Origin: an uncultured Pseudohongiella sp.
GTDB taxonomy: Bacteria; Pseudomonadota; Gammaproteobacteria; Pseudomonadales; Pseudohongiellaceae
DNA length: 64,000 nucleotides
Reading direction: 5' to 3'
Assembly (NCBI GenBank): GCA_902537815.1
Contig: CACBCS010000001.1
Coordinates: 83,213-147,212 of the forward strand
Made by a program: the position numbers and the translations under genes. Positions 16,244-26,550 of this stretch are shown here, one piece after another. How positions within the stretch are numbered: position 1 is the first letter of the stretch; each line of letters begins with the position of its first letter. Under the pieces are notes generated by a model that was not told where the DNA came from, ran no database searches, and worked only from the letters and a program-made list of their open reading frames with translations.

Positions 16244-18217
16244 TCAGCCGAAAATGTTCTTTTTTTGTGTGCGAATAAGACGGCTATTACCTTCTCTTCG
16301 GGTAAAGCCCTTGGCATCAAAGTATTCCAGAATCTCAATGCAGAGGTTTCTTCCAATGCCGGAAGCATCTCTGAACGCGATCACTGTGAAAGCACCTTCC
16401 TCGTCCTGATTTGCCAGCGCCTGAGTAAAAGAGGCGAGTTCTGAGATCGTCTCGGGCAGGTAATGGCGATTGTCCGCAACCTGTATGACGCTACCTGATC
16501 TGCCGGCCTCTTTTAAAATTCTTTGCATTTCTTTTAACGGGATGCCGGTCATCTCCACTAATTCTCGGGTTCTGGGCGGCACCTTACCAGCCTCTTTCAG
16601 CAGCGGCTGTATCTTTTCCTGAAATTCGCGCTGCTCCCGATTGAGTTGTGCCTGATGACCGGGTAGATGAAAAAGGGTTCCGCTACGGCTAATCAGACCG
16701 CTCGAGCACATTAACTCAAGCATCTGACTAAGTATCTTGTGAGCGCCCGGAAAGTTGAGCTGATTTGACAGAGCAGATTCTGCAAGGCCCCCCTCACTCG
16801 GGCTTTCTCTGTGGAAGTCGGTCAGCAAGAGGCGTGTACGGTCACACCAGTGTTGATAATGCTCCTTAGACAGGCAATAACCCCCATTGTTGTCGTTCGC
16901 CTTTAAATTTATCGGGGGTGGGTTAATGACGGCGAGGAGCTTTTCCAATGAATCTTGCCTCAGCGCATGATTGAGACGAAACTGCTCAAGATTGACGCCG
17001 AGCGGGGATATGTTGAGTGATTTTTTCAGCGCGGTCTGAGTTGGATGGTCTGCCGCAGCGAGGGCATTGAGCCGTGCTTCAGTCGCTCTGCCACGCCTGG
17101 GCACGAACAGATCTATCACATGTCCTCCGGCAAGCGTTGTCGCCGCTGCCGGATCCCGGATAATGAAACGGTCACCATACGCCAGAGACAGCGGCGTTGA
17201 GCTCAGAATCTGGCAAAAGCCCTGATCAGGATCCAGAACTCGGATGTTGACGAGATGGTGGCCGCAACCGTGATAGAGGTGATATTGGGCGCTCGGTTTG
17301 AAACGATGCGGAAGCTCTGCTGCCTGAATACGGCAATCAAAACGCCTGACGGTGTGATGGATTGGACTGGCCAGCAACCAATCGCCTCGTTTGACGCTGG
17401 TCTGGTCAAGATTGATGTTGAGTGCGGCTCTCTGGCCTGCGCGCAGCGTTTGTATGGTGTCCCGATCCAGACGAATGCTGCGCACCCGCGCGACATCACC
17501 ACTGAGACCCTGTACAAGCTGATCTCCAGTGTTCATCTGGCCTGAACGCAGGCAACCTGTCACCACTGTGCCTATACCCTTGACGCTGAAACTCCGATCG
17601 ATGAGAAAGCGGGCTTCCTGATCAGATGGCTTAATTTTGGGGCTCAGCTTTTCCGCTGCCAGCGCCATCAGATGGGTTTTAAGCTCAGAGACACCTTCTC
17701 CGCTGACATTGCTGAGCGGGAAAAAATCAGGGGCAGAAAATCCGAATGTGGCCAGCAGTTCACTGAGCTGCTGCTCAACTTCCACTGCTCTGAATTCGTC
17801 AACCTTGTCGATTTTGGAAATTGCAACGATCAGTTGCTTGATGCCTAAGAGGCTCAGGATTGCGAGGTGCTCGCGGGTTTGCGGCATGATGCCGTCATCT
17901 GCAGCAACCACCAGTAGTGCTGAGTCGACGCTGCTGACGCCGGCCAGCATATTGTGGATGAAATCGGTGTGTCCGGGAACATCGACGAAGCCCAGCGTGA
18001 TTGGCGCTCCGGCAGGCTCCCCCTCAGTCCTGAAGTGATGATAGGCGTAGCCGAGATTGATGGTCAGCCCCCGCTCTTTTTCTGCCTGCAGCGTGTCTGT
18101 CTCTATCCCGGTGAGCTGCTTGACCAGCGCGGACTTGCCGTGGTCGATATGACCGGCGGTAGCAACGATCAGCTGTCTGGAATCACTGGGATAAGTTCGA
18201 GGAGGCGCGTCGCTCAT
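16244..18217 (-). CDS. selB: Selenocysteine-specific elongation factor SelB
   Basis: A 657-residue translational GTPase. The G motifs are TAGHIDHGKSALVKQLTG (G1, near residue 20), DVPGHTDFIHNM (G3) and SKIDKVDEF (G4). EF-Tu-like domains 2 and 3 follow (DRSFSVKGIGTVVTGCLRSG). The C-terminal third holds the winged-helix repeats that bind SECIS RNA (RELVEMTGIPLKEMQRILKE and IAFRDASGIGRNLCIEILEY). SelB carries Sec-tRNA to UGA codons followed by a SECIS hairpin. Length is slightly above the E. coli protein (614). selC lies 9 kb to the left and selA 7 kb to the right, so the system is split but local. Confidence 0.95.
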   Translation of the reverse strand: MSDAPPRTYPSDSRQLIVATAGHIDHGKSALVKQLTGIETDTLQAEKERGLTINLGYAYHHFRTEGEPAGAPITLGFVDVPGHTDFIHNMLAGVSSVDSALLVVAADDGIMPQTREHLAILSLLGIKQLIVAISKIDKVDEFRAVEVEQQLSELLATFGFSAPDFFPLSNVSGEGVSELKTHLMALAAEKLSPKIKPSDQEARFLIDRSFSVKGIGTVVTGCLRSGQMNTGDQLVQGLSGDVARVRSIRLDRDTIQTLRAGQRAALNINLDQTSVKRGDWLLASPIHHTVRRFDCRIQAAELPHRFKPSAQYHLYHGCGHHLVNIRVLDPDQGFCQILSSTPLSLAYGDRFIIRDPAAATTLAGGHVIDLFVPRRGRATEARLNALAAADHPTQTALKKSLNISPLGVNLEQFRLNHALRQDSLEKLLAVINPPPINLKANDNNGGYCLSKEHYQHWCDRTRLLLTDFHRESPSEGGLAESALSNQLNFPGAHKILSQMLELMCSSGLISRSGTLFHLPGHQAQLNREQREFQEKIQPLLKEAGKVPPRTRELVEMTGIPLKEMQRILKEAGRSGSVIQVADNRHYLPETISELASFTQALANQDEEGAFTVIAFRDASGIGRNLCIEILEYFDAKGFTRREGNSRLIRTQKKNIFG

Positions 18218-18263
18218 GCACTGGACTTTGATTGTGGTTCAGCAGATCTGATCTGATGCCTGT

Positions 18264-20045
18264 TCAATCGGGACGGGTGCGGTTGTATTTGACGATGTAA
18301 TAAATAAAGACAAACACAATCATCGTTGCAATCGCAAATCCGGGATTTAACAGGCCCTGATTGAGATTGACAACCCCGTAGCCGATTGAACCTGTCATCA
18401 GTGCATAGTAAAAGAACGGCAGAAGAGTTTTTCTGATCACTGCACCTTCTTTACCGATCAGTCCGGCAACAGCAGAGGCGGCAACTACGTTGTGGACACA
18501 TATGATGTTGCCTGAAGCACCACCAACTGCTTGCAGCGCCACAATCCAGGTTGGATCAACCAGGATACGCTCGCCGACCCCGAACTGGAAAAGAGAGAAC
18601 ATCATATTGCTGACGGTATTGCTGCCGGCTACGAAAGCGCCTAGCCCGCCGATAAAGGTTGCAAAGAACGGCCAGGCTGAACCGGCAAGATTTGCGACTC
18701 CCTCAGCGAGAGCGAGCGGCATTTGTTCATAGCCTGCCGCTCCACCACTGCTGTTTAAAAAGACTTGGACCATGGGCACGGTAAAAACGAGCGCCGTCGA
18801 GGCCGGCAGCAGCGTCTTCAGGGAGCTGGATAGCGCCCGTTGATACTCGGCGGCACTGAGCCTGTGCAGACCGATTGTGATCAGGCTGACCAGAATGAAA
18901 ATGGTACCGGGAGACCACAGCGGCTGGAACGAGGCAGAAATGTCACTGCCGAAAATCTCTGGCCAGCTCCAAGTGGTTAAGGGATGATCAGCGCGCAGAA
19001 AGGTTTCCAGATTCAGGACCCTGAGTCTTGTCAGTACGAGCAGTCCCGCCACAAAAACATAGGGCGACCACGCCGTAATTAAGCCCATGCTTTTTGATTG
19101 CGGCTCAACTTTGCTCTGATGCTCGCCGCTCCATTCTTTCTCCCATTGCTCTGGTGATTCGAAATCCCATGCATCGGATTTTTCAGGCATGAGGAATCCC
19201 GCTTTAGCGGAGCTGACTACAATGGCGAGCCCGATCATGCCGCCAAACATGGAGGGAAACTCCGGGCCGAGATAGGTGGCCACCAGCAGAAAAGGAATTG
19301 TCATCGCAAAAGCGGCGAACAGGGCAAACTGCCAGACCTGAAAGCCTTCAGCGAATGATCTGCTGGCGCCAAAAAATCGTGTCATCACGGAAGTAACCAG
19401 TAGAGGAATGAATGTCCCCGCCAGAGCGTGCATCAAGGCGACCTTGGCTGCAATGAATTCAAGAAATGGCTCGAACTCACTGAACCCGCGCGTTGCTGCA
19501 TAGGCAGACATGTCAGGATCCGCCGACAGCCCGGTGCTTACCCCCACTAAGATAGGGGTGCCCATCGCTCCGAATGACACCGGCGTACTTTGAATGATCA
19601 TGCCCGCCACAACCGCTGCCATGGCCGGAAAACCGAGGCCGACCATGAGCGGCACCGCGACCGCTGCGGGTGTGCCAAATCCTGCTGATCCCTCAATAAA
19701 AGAGCCGAAAAGCCAGGCAATGATGATGACCTGAATGCGGCGGTCCGGGGTGATGTCAGAAAACCCCTGGCGGATAGTGGCAATCGCGCCGCTTTGTTGG
19801 AGTGTATTAAGCAGCAAAATGGCGCCGAAGATAATGTAGATCAGGGTTCCGGCAACAATGAGGCCGTTAACGCTTGCCGCCATTATCTTTGTGCCCGAAA
19901 CCTCCCAGATAAAGTAGGCTAGGCCAGCGGCGACGACGTAAGCAATCGGCATTGACCTGCTGGCAGGCCATCTGAGTATGACCAGAAAAATGGCAACCGA
20001 AATGATCGGGAGCAGTGAAAGAAGGGCTAGGACACTGGTGCTCAT
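18264..20045 (-). CDS. L-lactate permease (LctP family)
   Basis: A 593-residue membrane protein of the lactate permease family, with about 13 helices. Diagnostic segments are [40 protein letters not shown] and [20 protein letters not shown], then [20 protein letters not shown] near the C-terminus. It imports lactate (and glycolate in some species) with H+. The leader carries an AAN-triplet motif typical of Hfq/Crc target mRNAs (20061-20080), and a GG-N10-GC match about 60 bases upstream of the ATG is a weak sigma-54 candidate. Its neighbour pyruvate phosphate dikinase would take lactate-derived pyruvate into gluconeogenesis. Confidence 0.9.
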   Translation of the reverse strand: MSTSVLALLSLLPIISVAIFLVILRWPASRSMPIAYVVAAGLAYFIWEVSGTKIMAASVNGLIVAGTLIYIIFGAILLLNTLQQSGAIATIRQGFSDITPDRRIQVIIIAWLFGSFIEGSAGFGTPAAVAVPLMVGLGFPAMAAVVAGMIIQSTPVSFGAMGTPILVGVSTGLSADPDMSAYAATRGFSEFEPFLEFIAAKVALMHALAGTFIPLLVTSVMTRFFGASRSFAEGFQVWQFALFAAFAMTIPFLLVATYLGPEFPSMFGGMIGLAIVVSSAKAGFLMPEKSDAWDFESPEQWEKEWSGEHQSKVEPQSKSMGLITAWSPYVFVAGLLVLTRLRVLNLETFLRADHPLTTWSWPEIFGSDISASFQPLWSPGTIFILVSLITIGLHRLSAAEYQRALSSSLKTLLPASTALVFTVPMVQVFLNSSGGAAGYEQMPLALAEGVANLAGSAWPFFATFIGGLGAFVAGSNTVSNMMFSLFQFGVGERILVDPTWIVALQAVGGASGNIICVHNVVAASAVAGLIGKEGAVIRKTLLPFFYYALMTGSIGYGVVNLNQGLLNPGFAIATMIVFVFIYYIVKYNRTRPD

Positions 20046-20504
20046 GGCAAATTTCCGCCGCTGTAATTTTTATTGTTGAAGCACTGACACTGTCTTGAGC
20101 TTAGCAGATTATCGTCCAGTAGATAAACCGCGGTTCAGACAGGATTGGCGCAATTCCGCTGTTTTTGCTGCGGGGAGCAGCAAATTACGCGAGCGAGAGG
20201 ACTGTCATAGAGGGTATCGTTTCAGCTTGGTCAGACTGGAAGCGGAAGGGTTCGCTCATAGGCTGGCATTCTCGCCGGCGGCTCGTTGCTATCAGTCTGA
20301 ATAGAGCAGGGATATGAACGCCTTCCGCCGTGTTGAAGGTTGGCGCTGTGTCAGCATGGGGCCTTGCTCAAAACAACTGAAAGAGCCGAAGCCGTGGGTG
20401 AATGCAAAGCTTGCTCAGGATGGGCCGAGTCCCGGTGGCTAGCTCGGATGAGATGAACTTTCCAATACAACCTACGAACAGACTTCGGAGGATAGTCTGC
20501 CGCC
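20046..20504. other. Intergenic region upstream of lactate permease
   Basis: A 459-base stretch between lactate permease and pyruvate phosphate dikinase, both read leftward. I find no credible gene. Its left end holds the lactate-permease leader. At 20101-20120 the leftward strand has TGGAC-N7-TGCTAA, a GG-N10-GC arrangement that could be a poor sigma-54 promoter. The right end follows the dikinase stop without a clear hairpin-plus-T terminator. Confidence 0.4.
20061..20080 (-). promoter_or_regulatory. Candidate Hfq/Crc (CA) motif in lactate permease leader
   Basis: Read leftward, the leader contains TTCAACAATAAAAATTACAG, that is AAC-AAT-AAA-AAT triplets, ending 15 bases before the ATG. Hfq binds such A-R-N repeats on its distal face, and in Pseudomonas Hfq with Crc blocks translation at them. 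The first 14 bases are identical to the leader of the alanine-type symporter at 57930-57943. Function here is inferred. Confidence 0.6.
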
Positions 20505-23252
20505 TCAGCTGTTTTTTAACTGGGCTTGCGCCGCTGCAAGTCGGGCGACCGGTACTCTTGGGGGCGAGCAACTGACATAGTTCAATCCCAATCTATGGCA
20601 AAAATCAATTGATGACGGATCTCCTGCATGTTCGCCGCAAATGCCAAGCTTGAGATCTGCCCGCGTTGTCCTGCCGCTGGCGACAGCCTGTTGCATGAGT
20701 TTTCCTACACCGGATTGATCAAGACTGGCAAAAGGGTTTTGATTGTAAATCTCTTTTCGTTGGTATTCGTCGTAAAACAGCCCCATGTCGTCTCGGGATA
20801 GTCCAAGTGTCGTCTGCGTTAAGTCATTGGTGCCGAAGCTGAAAAAGTCGGCTTCTTCAGCTATTTGATCGGCAGTGATTGCCGCACGTGGCACTTCGAT
20901 CATAGTTCCTACCAGATAGTTGATTTTTACCTTTCGTGCTTTCATGACCTCTTTAGCAACCCGGTGCACGGTTCGTAGCTGGTCAGCAAGTTCTTCTCTG
21001 AATCCTACGAGTGGGATCATTATTTCAGGGTTCACTTTGACCTTGTTTTTGCTTTTAAGAACCTGTGCGGCCGCTTCAAAAATTGCGCGGGTCTGCATTT
21101 CCGTTATCTCGGGATGAAGAATACCAAGCCGGCATCCGCGACAACCGAGCATTGGGTTTTCCTCGTGAAGCGCTTTGATCCGTTCGATTACAAAATCAAA
21201 GGGTACGCCCAGTTTTTCAGCAAGCTGACGCCGCACCACGTCGTCATGTGGCAGAAATTCATGAAGTGGCGGATCGAGCAGTCGGATTGTAACCGGCCGT
21301 CCGTTCATTGCTTTGAAAAGCCCCACGAAGTCTTTTCGTTGAAAAGGCAGCAATTTTTTGAGCGCTGCCCTTCGCTGGACTTCGTCCACCGCCAGAATCA
21401 TCTGGCGCATATAATCAATGCGATCGCCATCAAAAAACATGTGTTCCGTGCGGCATAGCCCGATACCTTCCGCGCCGAAGGCGACAGCACTTTTGGCCAT
21501 GCTGGGGGTATCTGCATTAGTCCTGATCTTAAGCGTCCGGAATTTGTCTGACCACTGCATCACCGTCTGGAATAATTCGTAGGTGCAGCTTTTGTTAGCG
21601 CGCATCGTTCCGTCCAGAACCCGTTTTACCTCTGAGTCGGCGCTTTCAATCATGCCCTTGTAGATGGCTCCGGTGCTGCCGTCAATGGAGATATAGTCAC
21701 CTTCGCTGAGGACTACTTTACCGGCAGTTAGGGTGCGCTTTTCATAGTTAATTGAGATTTCGGCCGCGCCACAAACACAGACCTTACCCAACTGCCGGGC
21801 AACCAGAGCGGCGTGGGAGGAGACGCCGCCTCTTGACGTTAGGATGCCCTGTGAGTGCAACATGCCTTTCAAATCGTCCGGTGACGTTTCTGTTCTGCAT
21901 AGCACCACTTTATTGCCTTTGCGGGTCTCAATTTCAGCGGTTGCAGCGGTAAATGCGATTCGGCCGGTGGCGGCGCCTGGGCCGGCGGGCAAGCCCCGAG
22001 CGATGACAGTCGCGGCTTTTAGTGCTTTGGGATCGAAGACAGGAACCAGAAGGGAATCGATCGATTCTGCTGGAATTTTGAGCAAAGCGGCTTTCTGGTT
22101 CATTAGACGCTCGCGCTGCATTTCTACCGCGATTCTAACCGCTGCCAGGCCTGTTCGCTTGCCATTGCGGGTTTGCAGGATGAATAAGCGTCCGTTCTCA
22201 ATAGTGAATTCAAAGTCCTGCATGTCCTTGAAGTGGCGCTCTAATTTGTTTCTGACCTGCTCAAGATTCCGAAAGCTTTTTGGCATCGAAATCGCCATGT
22301 GCGAGATTGGCTGTGGCGTCCTCACACCAGCCACCACATCTTCTCCCTGAGCATTGATCAGGTATTCCCCGTAGAAAACTTTTTCACCATTTGCCGGATC
22401 CCGGGTAAAAGCCACACCAGTAGCACTGGTTTCGCCTGCGTTTCCGAAGACCATGGCTTGCACATTGACTGCAGTTCCCCATTCTGCGGGAATCCCGTAT
22501 TGCTGACGGTATAGAATTGCCCGCTCATTCTTCCAGGATCCGAACACTGCACCAATCGCTCCCCAAAGTTGTTCGTTGACATCCTGAGGGAATGCAGAGC
22601 GCGTTCGCTTAAGAATCAGCGCTTTGTAGCGTTTAACCAGTTCCTTGAGATCCCTGGTCGTCAAATCTGAGTCTACGGAAACGCCAGCTCGTTCCTTGAG
22701 CTTTTCAAGTACATGATGGAATGGATCTTCTTCTTCCTCGTTTCGCGCCTGCACTCCCATCACCACATCGCCATACATCTGTATGAAACGTCGATAGCAG
22801 TCCCAGGCGAAACGGGAATTTCCGGAAACTTCCGTGAGGCCCTCGACAGTCTCGTCATTTAGTCCCAGGTTAAGAATGGTATCCATCATGCCCGGCATGG
22901 AATCTCTGGCGCCAGATCGGACCGAAACCAGTAGAGGATTTTTCCTCGCTCCGAAGTTTTTGTTTAGCTGAGATTCCACCGATGCGATTGCCTTTTTCAC
23001 ATCGGTAGCGAGTGTTTTTGGATATTTTCGGTCGTGCTCGTAGAAATAGGTGCAGACTTCAGTGCTGATGGTGAATCCCGGTGGCACCGGAAGCCCTATG
23101 GAAGCCATTTCTGCCAGATTCGCTCCCTTGCCTCCCAGCAATTCTCGCATCGTCGCATTTCCGTCAGTCTTGGTGCCGAATTCAAAAACGAATTTGCTTT
23201 GTTTCACTTGAGCGTTCTTCTTGCTCATTCTCTTGCTTGTAACCGGTGCCAT
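20505..23252 (-). CDS. ppdK: Pyruvate, phosphate dikinase
   Basis: A roughly 915-residue enzyme that interconverts pyruvate + ATP + Pi with PEP + AMP + PPi. The N-terminal ATP-grasp part has [20 protein letters not shown] and [14 protein letters not shown]. The swivelling phosphohistidine loop is [18 protein letters not shown], slightly changed from the usual GGMTSHAA. The C-terminal PEP/pyruvate barrel has [18 protein letters not shown] and the catalytic Cys in [12 protein letters not shown] chose ATG at 23252, with AAGAAG upstream; the frame continues to 23312. Next to a lactate permease it probably serves gluconeogenesis, and the membrane pyrophosphatase in this window could use its PPi. 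Confidence 0.93.
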   Translation of the reverse strand: MAPVTSKRMSKKNAQVKQSKFVFEFGTKTDGNATMRELLGGKGANLAEMASIGLPVPPGFTISTEVCTYFYEHDRKYPKTLATDVKKAIASVESQLNKNFGARKNPLLVSVRSGARDSMPGMMDTILNLGLNDETVEGLTEVSGNSRFAWDCYRRFIQMYGDVVMGVQARNEEEEDPFHHVLEKLKERAGVSVDSDLTTRDLKELVKRYKALILKRTRSAFPQDVNEQLWGAIGAVFGSWKNERAILYRQQYGIPAEWGTAVNVQAMVFGNAGETSATGVAFTRDPANGEKVFYGEYLINAQGEDVVAGVRTPQPISHMAISMPKSFRNLEQVRNKLERHFKDMQDFEFTIENGRLFILQTRNGKRTGLAAVRIAVEMQRERLMNQKAALLKIPAESIDSLLVPVFDPKALKAATVIARGLPAGPGAATGRIAFTAATAEIETRKGNKVVLCRTETSPDDLKGMLHSQGILTSRGGVSSHAALVARQLGKVCVCGAAEISINYEKRTLTAGKVVLSEGDYISIDGSTGAIYKGMIESADSEVKRVLDGTMRANKSCTYELFQTVMQWSDKFRTLKIRTNADTPSMAKSAVAFGAEGIGLCRTEHMFFDGDRIDYMRQMILAVDEVQRRAALKKLLPFQRKDFVGLFKAMNGRPVTIRLLDPPLHEFLPHDDVVRRQLAEKLGVPFDFVIERIKALHEENPMLGCRGCRLGILHPEITEMQTRAIFEAAAQVLKSKNKVKVNPEIMIPLVGFREELADQLRTVHRVAKEVMKARKVKINYLVGTMIEVPRAAITADQIAEEADFFSFGTNDLTQTTLGLSRDDMGLFYDEYQRKEIYNQNPFASLDQSGVGKLMQQAVASGRTTRADLKLGICGEHAGDPSSIDFCHRLGLNYVSCSPPRVPVARLAAAQAQLKNS

Positions 23253-23822
23253 AGTATTCTTCTTGCATTTAATAAAAACGGGTGCGCGTCGAGTACACCC
23301 CATCAAGTTCATATTCTACCATCATACCTTTATCTTGATGCGATTTATGCTCGTGAATTGCATCATAATGTGGTGAGATAAATGGCTTAAATTTTTGTTC
23401 GCTGCTAACTTCCTGCGAGGACATCATCGCGAATATGCTCATACTAAGGAGCAGTGTGCCTGAATACCTACGCTCTGGAAATTTTGACTAGTTGCTGATT
23501 CCCATGACGCGCGGAACTCCTCTTTCGGTGATAAGATTGTTGAATGTATTTCGGGGTATGCAGAATAATGCTCCATCTCGTCGAGTGACTTACGTCAATC
23601 ATTTGATGCGTTTTTTTGCCCTGACATTTGGTTTGGTTCACCCTCATATAGGATTTCGGGATTGACCATATTCAGGAATCTTTCCATGCTCTTTGTTTTG
23701 CTGTTTCTCATTAAAATGACATGTTTATTGAGATTGATCTAAGAGATAGCGGTCTTGTAGGGAATTTTAGGGTGATGTACGGCAATGATGCGAGATACAT
23801 CTATTATCACTTGCTCGAATAG
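23253..23822. other. 570-base AT-rich intergenic region upstream of ppdK
   Basis: This gap separates the dikinase start from a small cysteine-rich gene and is clearly more AT-rich than its surroundings. It must hold the ppdK promoter. The only ORF of note is 23504-23665 on the + strand (53 residues, beginning MTRGTPLSVIRLLNVF), which has no ribosome-binding site and no recognisable family, so I do not call it. An unannotated small RNA or decayed gene is possible. Confidence 0.4.
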
Positions 23823-24023
23823 CTAGTTGTCTTCCCTGCGGACCGACACGAGCGCCTCGTCAGAAAACTCTTGTGTCACGACGCAACTTACTACCATTGG
23901 CCTGCAGCATACCTCGCAATCTTCGACATATTCCTGTTCGGCAATAGATGTATCGATAAGCAATTCTATCGGTTTGCCGCAGTAGGGACAGAAAGATTTT
24001 TCTAGGCTCTGTTGGATCATCAA
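23823..24023 (-). CDS. CPXCG-motif cysteine-rich small protein
   Basis: A 66-residue protein with two Cys pairs, FCPYCGKPIELL near the N-terminus and VEDCEVCCRPM in the middle, which should bind one zinc ion. This is the pattern of the CPXCG-motif cysteine-rich family, which has no known role. Two ATG codons stand in tandem at the start. It begins 4 bases after the stop of the hydroxyacid dehydrogenase and is therefore co-transcribed with it. Confidence 0.8.
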   Translation of the reverse strand: MMIQQSLEKSFCPYCGKPIELLIDTSIAEQEYVEDCEVCCRPMVVSCVVTQEFSDEALVSVRREDN

Positions 24024-24027
24024 TCGA

Positions 24028-24978
24028 TTACATCACTTCAGAAACGAGCGTGTCGTGTTCAAAAAAGGCCCGGATGTTGTCAAAAACGAGATTTCCCATC
24101 GCACGCCGAGTCTCTACTGTAGCGCTGCCAATATGCGGCAGCAAAATTACATTTTCCAAGGTTTTATAAGCATCTGGAATTTGAGGCTCATTTTTATAAA
24201 CATCAAGCCCAGCTGCCCGGACGGCGCCAGACCTCAGGGCTTCAATAAGTGCCTCATCGTCAACTGAATTTCCTCGTCCGACATTGATAAAAATCCCTGA
24301 TGGTCCGAGTTTCTTGAGGACGTTTGTATTGATCAGATTATCGGTTTCGGCCCCGCCTGGTAAGACGGACACAAGAATGTCGGAGATCTCGGCTAGGTCT
24401 TCCAGACTTTGACAAAACGTATAGGGTACCTGTTTAGGCTGGCGATTGTGGTAAGCAATATTGACCTTGAAAGGCTCGGCCCGCAGAGCGATGGCAGAGC
24501 CGATTCTCCCCAGCCCTGCAATGCCGAGGGTTTTGCCCGCCATAGAAGTGCCGAAAGGGAAAGGTCCATCTTTCCATAGATTATCTCTGCTGAAACTGTT
24601 GGCTCTGATAAGGTTGCGCATTATGGCGAGAATGAGCGCCATTGCCAAATCTGCTACCCCGTCGTCGAGCACGCCGGGTGTATTAGTTACGCGAATTCTC
24701 AAGTTGCGGGTCGTTTCAAAATCAATTCCGTCTACCCCGACCCCGAAGGCGGCGATGAGCTTGAGTGACTTTAGCCGGTATATAACCGAATCGCAGTTCC
24801 AGGAGGCACTGGCAGCAACCCGGCATTGGCCCTCTAGAGACTTGAGCAGTTGTTCTTGTTCAGGGCGCTCGAGTTTCCAGAGATGATGAGCCTGATAGGC
24901 TGAATCTAATCGCTCCAGCGTCTCCGGATGGAATGGGTTAACGATGATTACGTGGTCCTGCGTTGCCATGCGTGGCAT
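24028..24978 (-). CDS. D-isomer specific 2-hydroxyacid dehydrogenase
   Basis: A 316-residue NAD(P)-dependent dehydrogenase. The dinucleotide fold is GKTLGIAGLGRIGSAIALRA. The catalytic Arg sits in INVGRGNSVDDEALIEAL, and the Glu/His pair in the region up to LLPHIGSAT. GVGVDGIDFETTRNLRIRV is typical of the glyoxylate/hydroxypyruvate reductase group, so that substrate class is likely. I chose ATG at 24978, with CAGGA upstream; the frame stays open to 25098, where the translation is not family-like. It is divergent from selA. Confidence 0.85.
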   Translation of the reverse strand: MPRMATQDHVIIVNPFHPETLERLDSAYQAHHLWKLERPEQEQLLKSLEGQCRVAASASWNCDSVIYRLKSLKLIAAFGVGVDGIDFETTRNLRIRVTNTPGVLDDGVADLAMALILAIMRNLIRANSFSRDNLWKDGPFPFGTSMAGKTLGIAGLGRIGSAIALRAEPFKVNIAYHNRQPKQVPYTFCQSLEDLAEISDILVSVLPGGAETDNLINTNVLKKLGPSGIFINVGRGNSVDDEALIEALRSGAVRAAGLDVYKNEPQIPDAYKTLENVILLPHIGSATVETRRAMGNLVFDNIRAFFEHDTLVSEVM

Positions 24979-25110
24979 TAATCCTGTATTGACTGAGAAA
25001 TCGCAGGGGCAGTGTAGTACCATCGTCATTTTCACTGCAAGCCAGACCTGACTCCGAGTAACCAGAAACTCGCGGTAAACTTGCCCATCACGAGGCAAAG
25101 GAAATGATCA

Positions 25111-26541
25111 ATGTCGCGGCAATCTGACGCATACATGGCGCTACCTGCTATCGAAAAGCTGCTCAATCGCGAAGAGCTTTCCGATTTCACGTCAGTCGCA
25201 GAGCTTGCAGTTGTAAAGCAAGAGGCGCGGAATCAGGTAGAACAGCTGCGCTCTCAAATCGCACTGAATGACCCTGAGACCATCGCCTGGGTGATTGAGT
25301 CTGATGTACAAAAGGAGATCTGTCAGCGAATTATCGTCTCTCTTGCGGATCGATCTCCAGGCACATTAAAAGCAGTTTTCAATCTCACGGGCACGGTGAT
25401 CCATACAAATCTGGGGAGGGCCCGGTTGCCTGTCGAAGCGGTTGCGGCCATCGAAGTCGCTGCCTTGGGTGATGTCAATATCGAATATGACCTGGAGTCT
25501 GGCCGCCGAGGTGACCGAGATGCACACCTTGAAAAGCTGCTTGCCGACTTGACCGGTGCCGAGGCAGCGACGGTGGTCAACAATAATGCTGCAGCGGTGA
25601 TGCTGGTTCTCAATTCTCTTGCGAAAGGTCAGAACGTCGTCATTTCGCGCGGAGAGCTGGTTGAAATTGGAGGGGCGTTCCGAATCCCAGATGTCATGGA
25701 AAGCGCCAGTTGTTGCTTGCGCGAAGTGGGAACAACAAACCGAACACACCTTGCGGACTACGAGAAGGCAATTGATGAAAAGGCCGCAATGATCATGCGA
25801 GTGCATGCAAGCAACTATCAGATTCATGGATTTACCGCAGATGTGGCGGATGCGGCATTGTCGAAACTGGCGGTGGCATCAGGTATTCCCTTTGTCTCTG
25901 ATCTGGGTAGTGGAACTCTGATCGAGCTTACGCAGTATGGGTTACCCAAAGAGCCTACCGTGGCCGGTGCGCTCGCAGCAGGAGCCGACCTGGTCACCTT
26001 CAGTGGTGATAAATTGCTTGGTGGTCCTCAGTCGGGAATTGTTGCCGGCCGCAAGGATCTTATCGAAAAATTAAAGAGTAACCCGCTTAAGAGGGCGCTG
26101 CGCATTGATAAGATCACCATGGCGGCACTGGTCGCTGTCCTTGAACTTTACCGGCAGCCAGATCTGCTGAAGAGCCGCTTACCCTTGCTACGCGACCTCA
26201 CCCGCCCGCCCAATGAGATTGAAACTGTCTGCCGACGATTACTGCCACTGCTGTCGGACGGGTTGGCTGGAAGAGCAACGGTCGACGTGGTGCCCTGCAA
26301 AAGCCAGATTGGTTCCGGCTCGCTGCCAATGGATCTTCTTGACAGCTTTGCACTTTGCGTTGATCCGATAGCGGAAAGAGGGCAGAGAGATGCTGCTCTG
26401 CTGAATCTTGCGCGTCAGTTCAGAATGCTTCCCCGTCCCGTCGTTGGCCGGATAAGCGATGGGAGGTATCTTCTTGACATGCGCTGTTTGCGTGACGAGC
26501 ATGAATTTGTCGACCAGCTTTCAGCGCTGAATGTACACTGA
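25111..26541 (+). CDS. selA: L-seryl-tRNA(Sec) selenium transferase SelA
   Basis: A 476-residue PLP enzyme that converts Ser-tRNA(Sec) to Sec-tRNA(Sec) with selenophosphate. The N-terminal tRNA-binding part begins LPAIEKLLNREELSDF. The family signature VFNLTGTVIHTNLGRARLP is present. The PLP Lys lies in TFSGDKLLGGPQSGIVAGR. Length matches the E. coli enzyme (463). AAGGAA precedes the ATG. It is not linked to selB here and is divergent from the hydroxyacid dehydrogenase. selD is not in the window. Confidence 0.95.
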   Translation: MSRQSDAYMALPAIEKLLNREELSDFTSVAELAVVKQEARNQVEQLRSQIALNDPETIAWVIESDVQKEICQRIIVSLADRSPGTLKAVFNLTGTVIHTNLGRARLPVEAVAAIEVAALGDVNIEYDLESGRRGDRDAHLEKLLADLTGAEAATVVNNNAAAVMLVLNSLAKGQNVVISRGELVEIGGAFRIPDVMESASCCLREVGTTNRTHLADYEKAIDEKAAMIMRVHASNYQIHGFTADVADAALSKLAVASGIPFVSDLGSGTLIELTQYGLPKEPTVAGALAAGADLVTFSGDKLLGGPQSGIVAGRKDLIEKLKSNPLKRALRIDKITMAALVAVLELYRQPDLLKSRLPLLRDLTRPPNEIETVCRRLLPLLSDGLAGRATVDVVPCKSQIGSGSLPMDLLDSFALCVDPIAERGQRDAALLNLARQFRMLPRPVVGRISDGRYLLDMRCLRDEHEFVDQLSALNVH

Positions 26542-26550
26542 TCAGATCGG

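Noticed and set aside
23504-23665. 53-residue ORF upstream of ppdK
   Set aside because: No ribosome-binding site, AT-rich composition and no recognisable domain; kept only as a note in the gap.
7196-25110. In-frame TGA selenoprotein candidates near selC, selB and selA
   Set aside because: Gene ends and gaps were read past their TGA codons; none continued into a recognisable domain or showed a convincing SECIS hairpin by eye.
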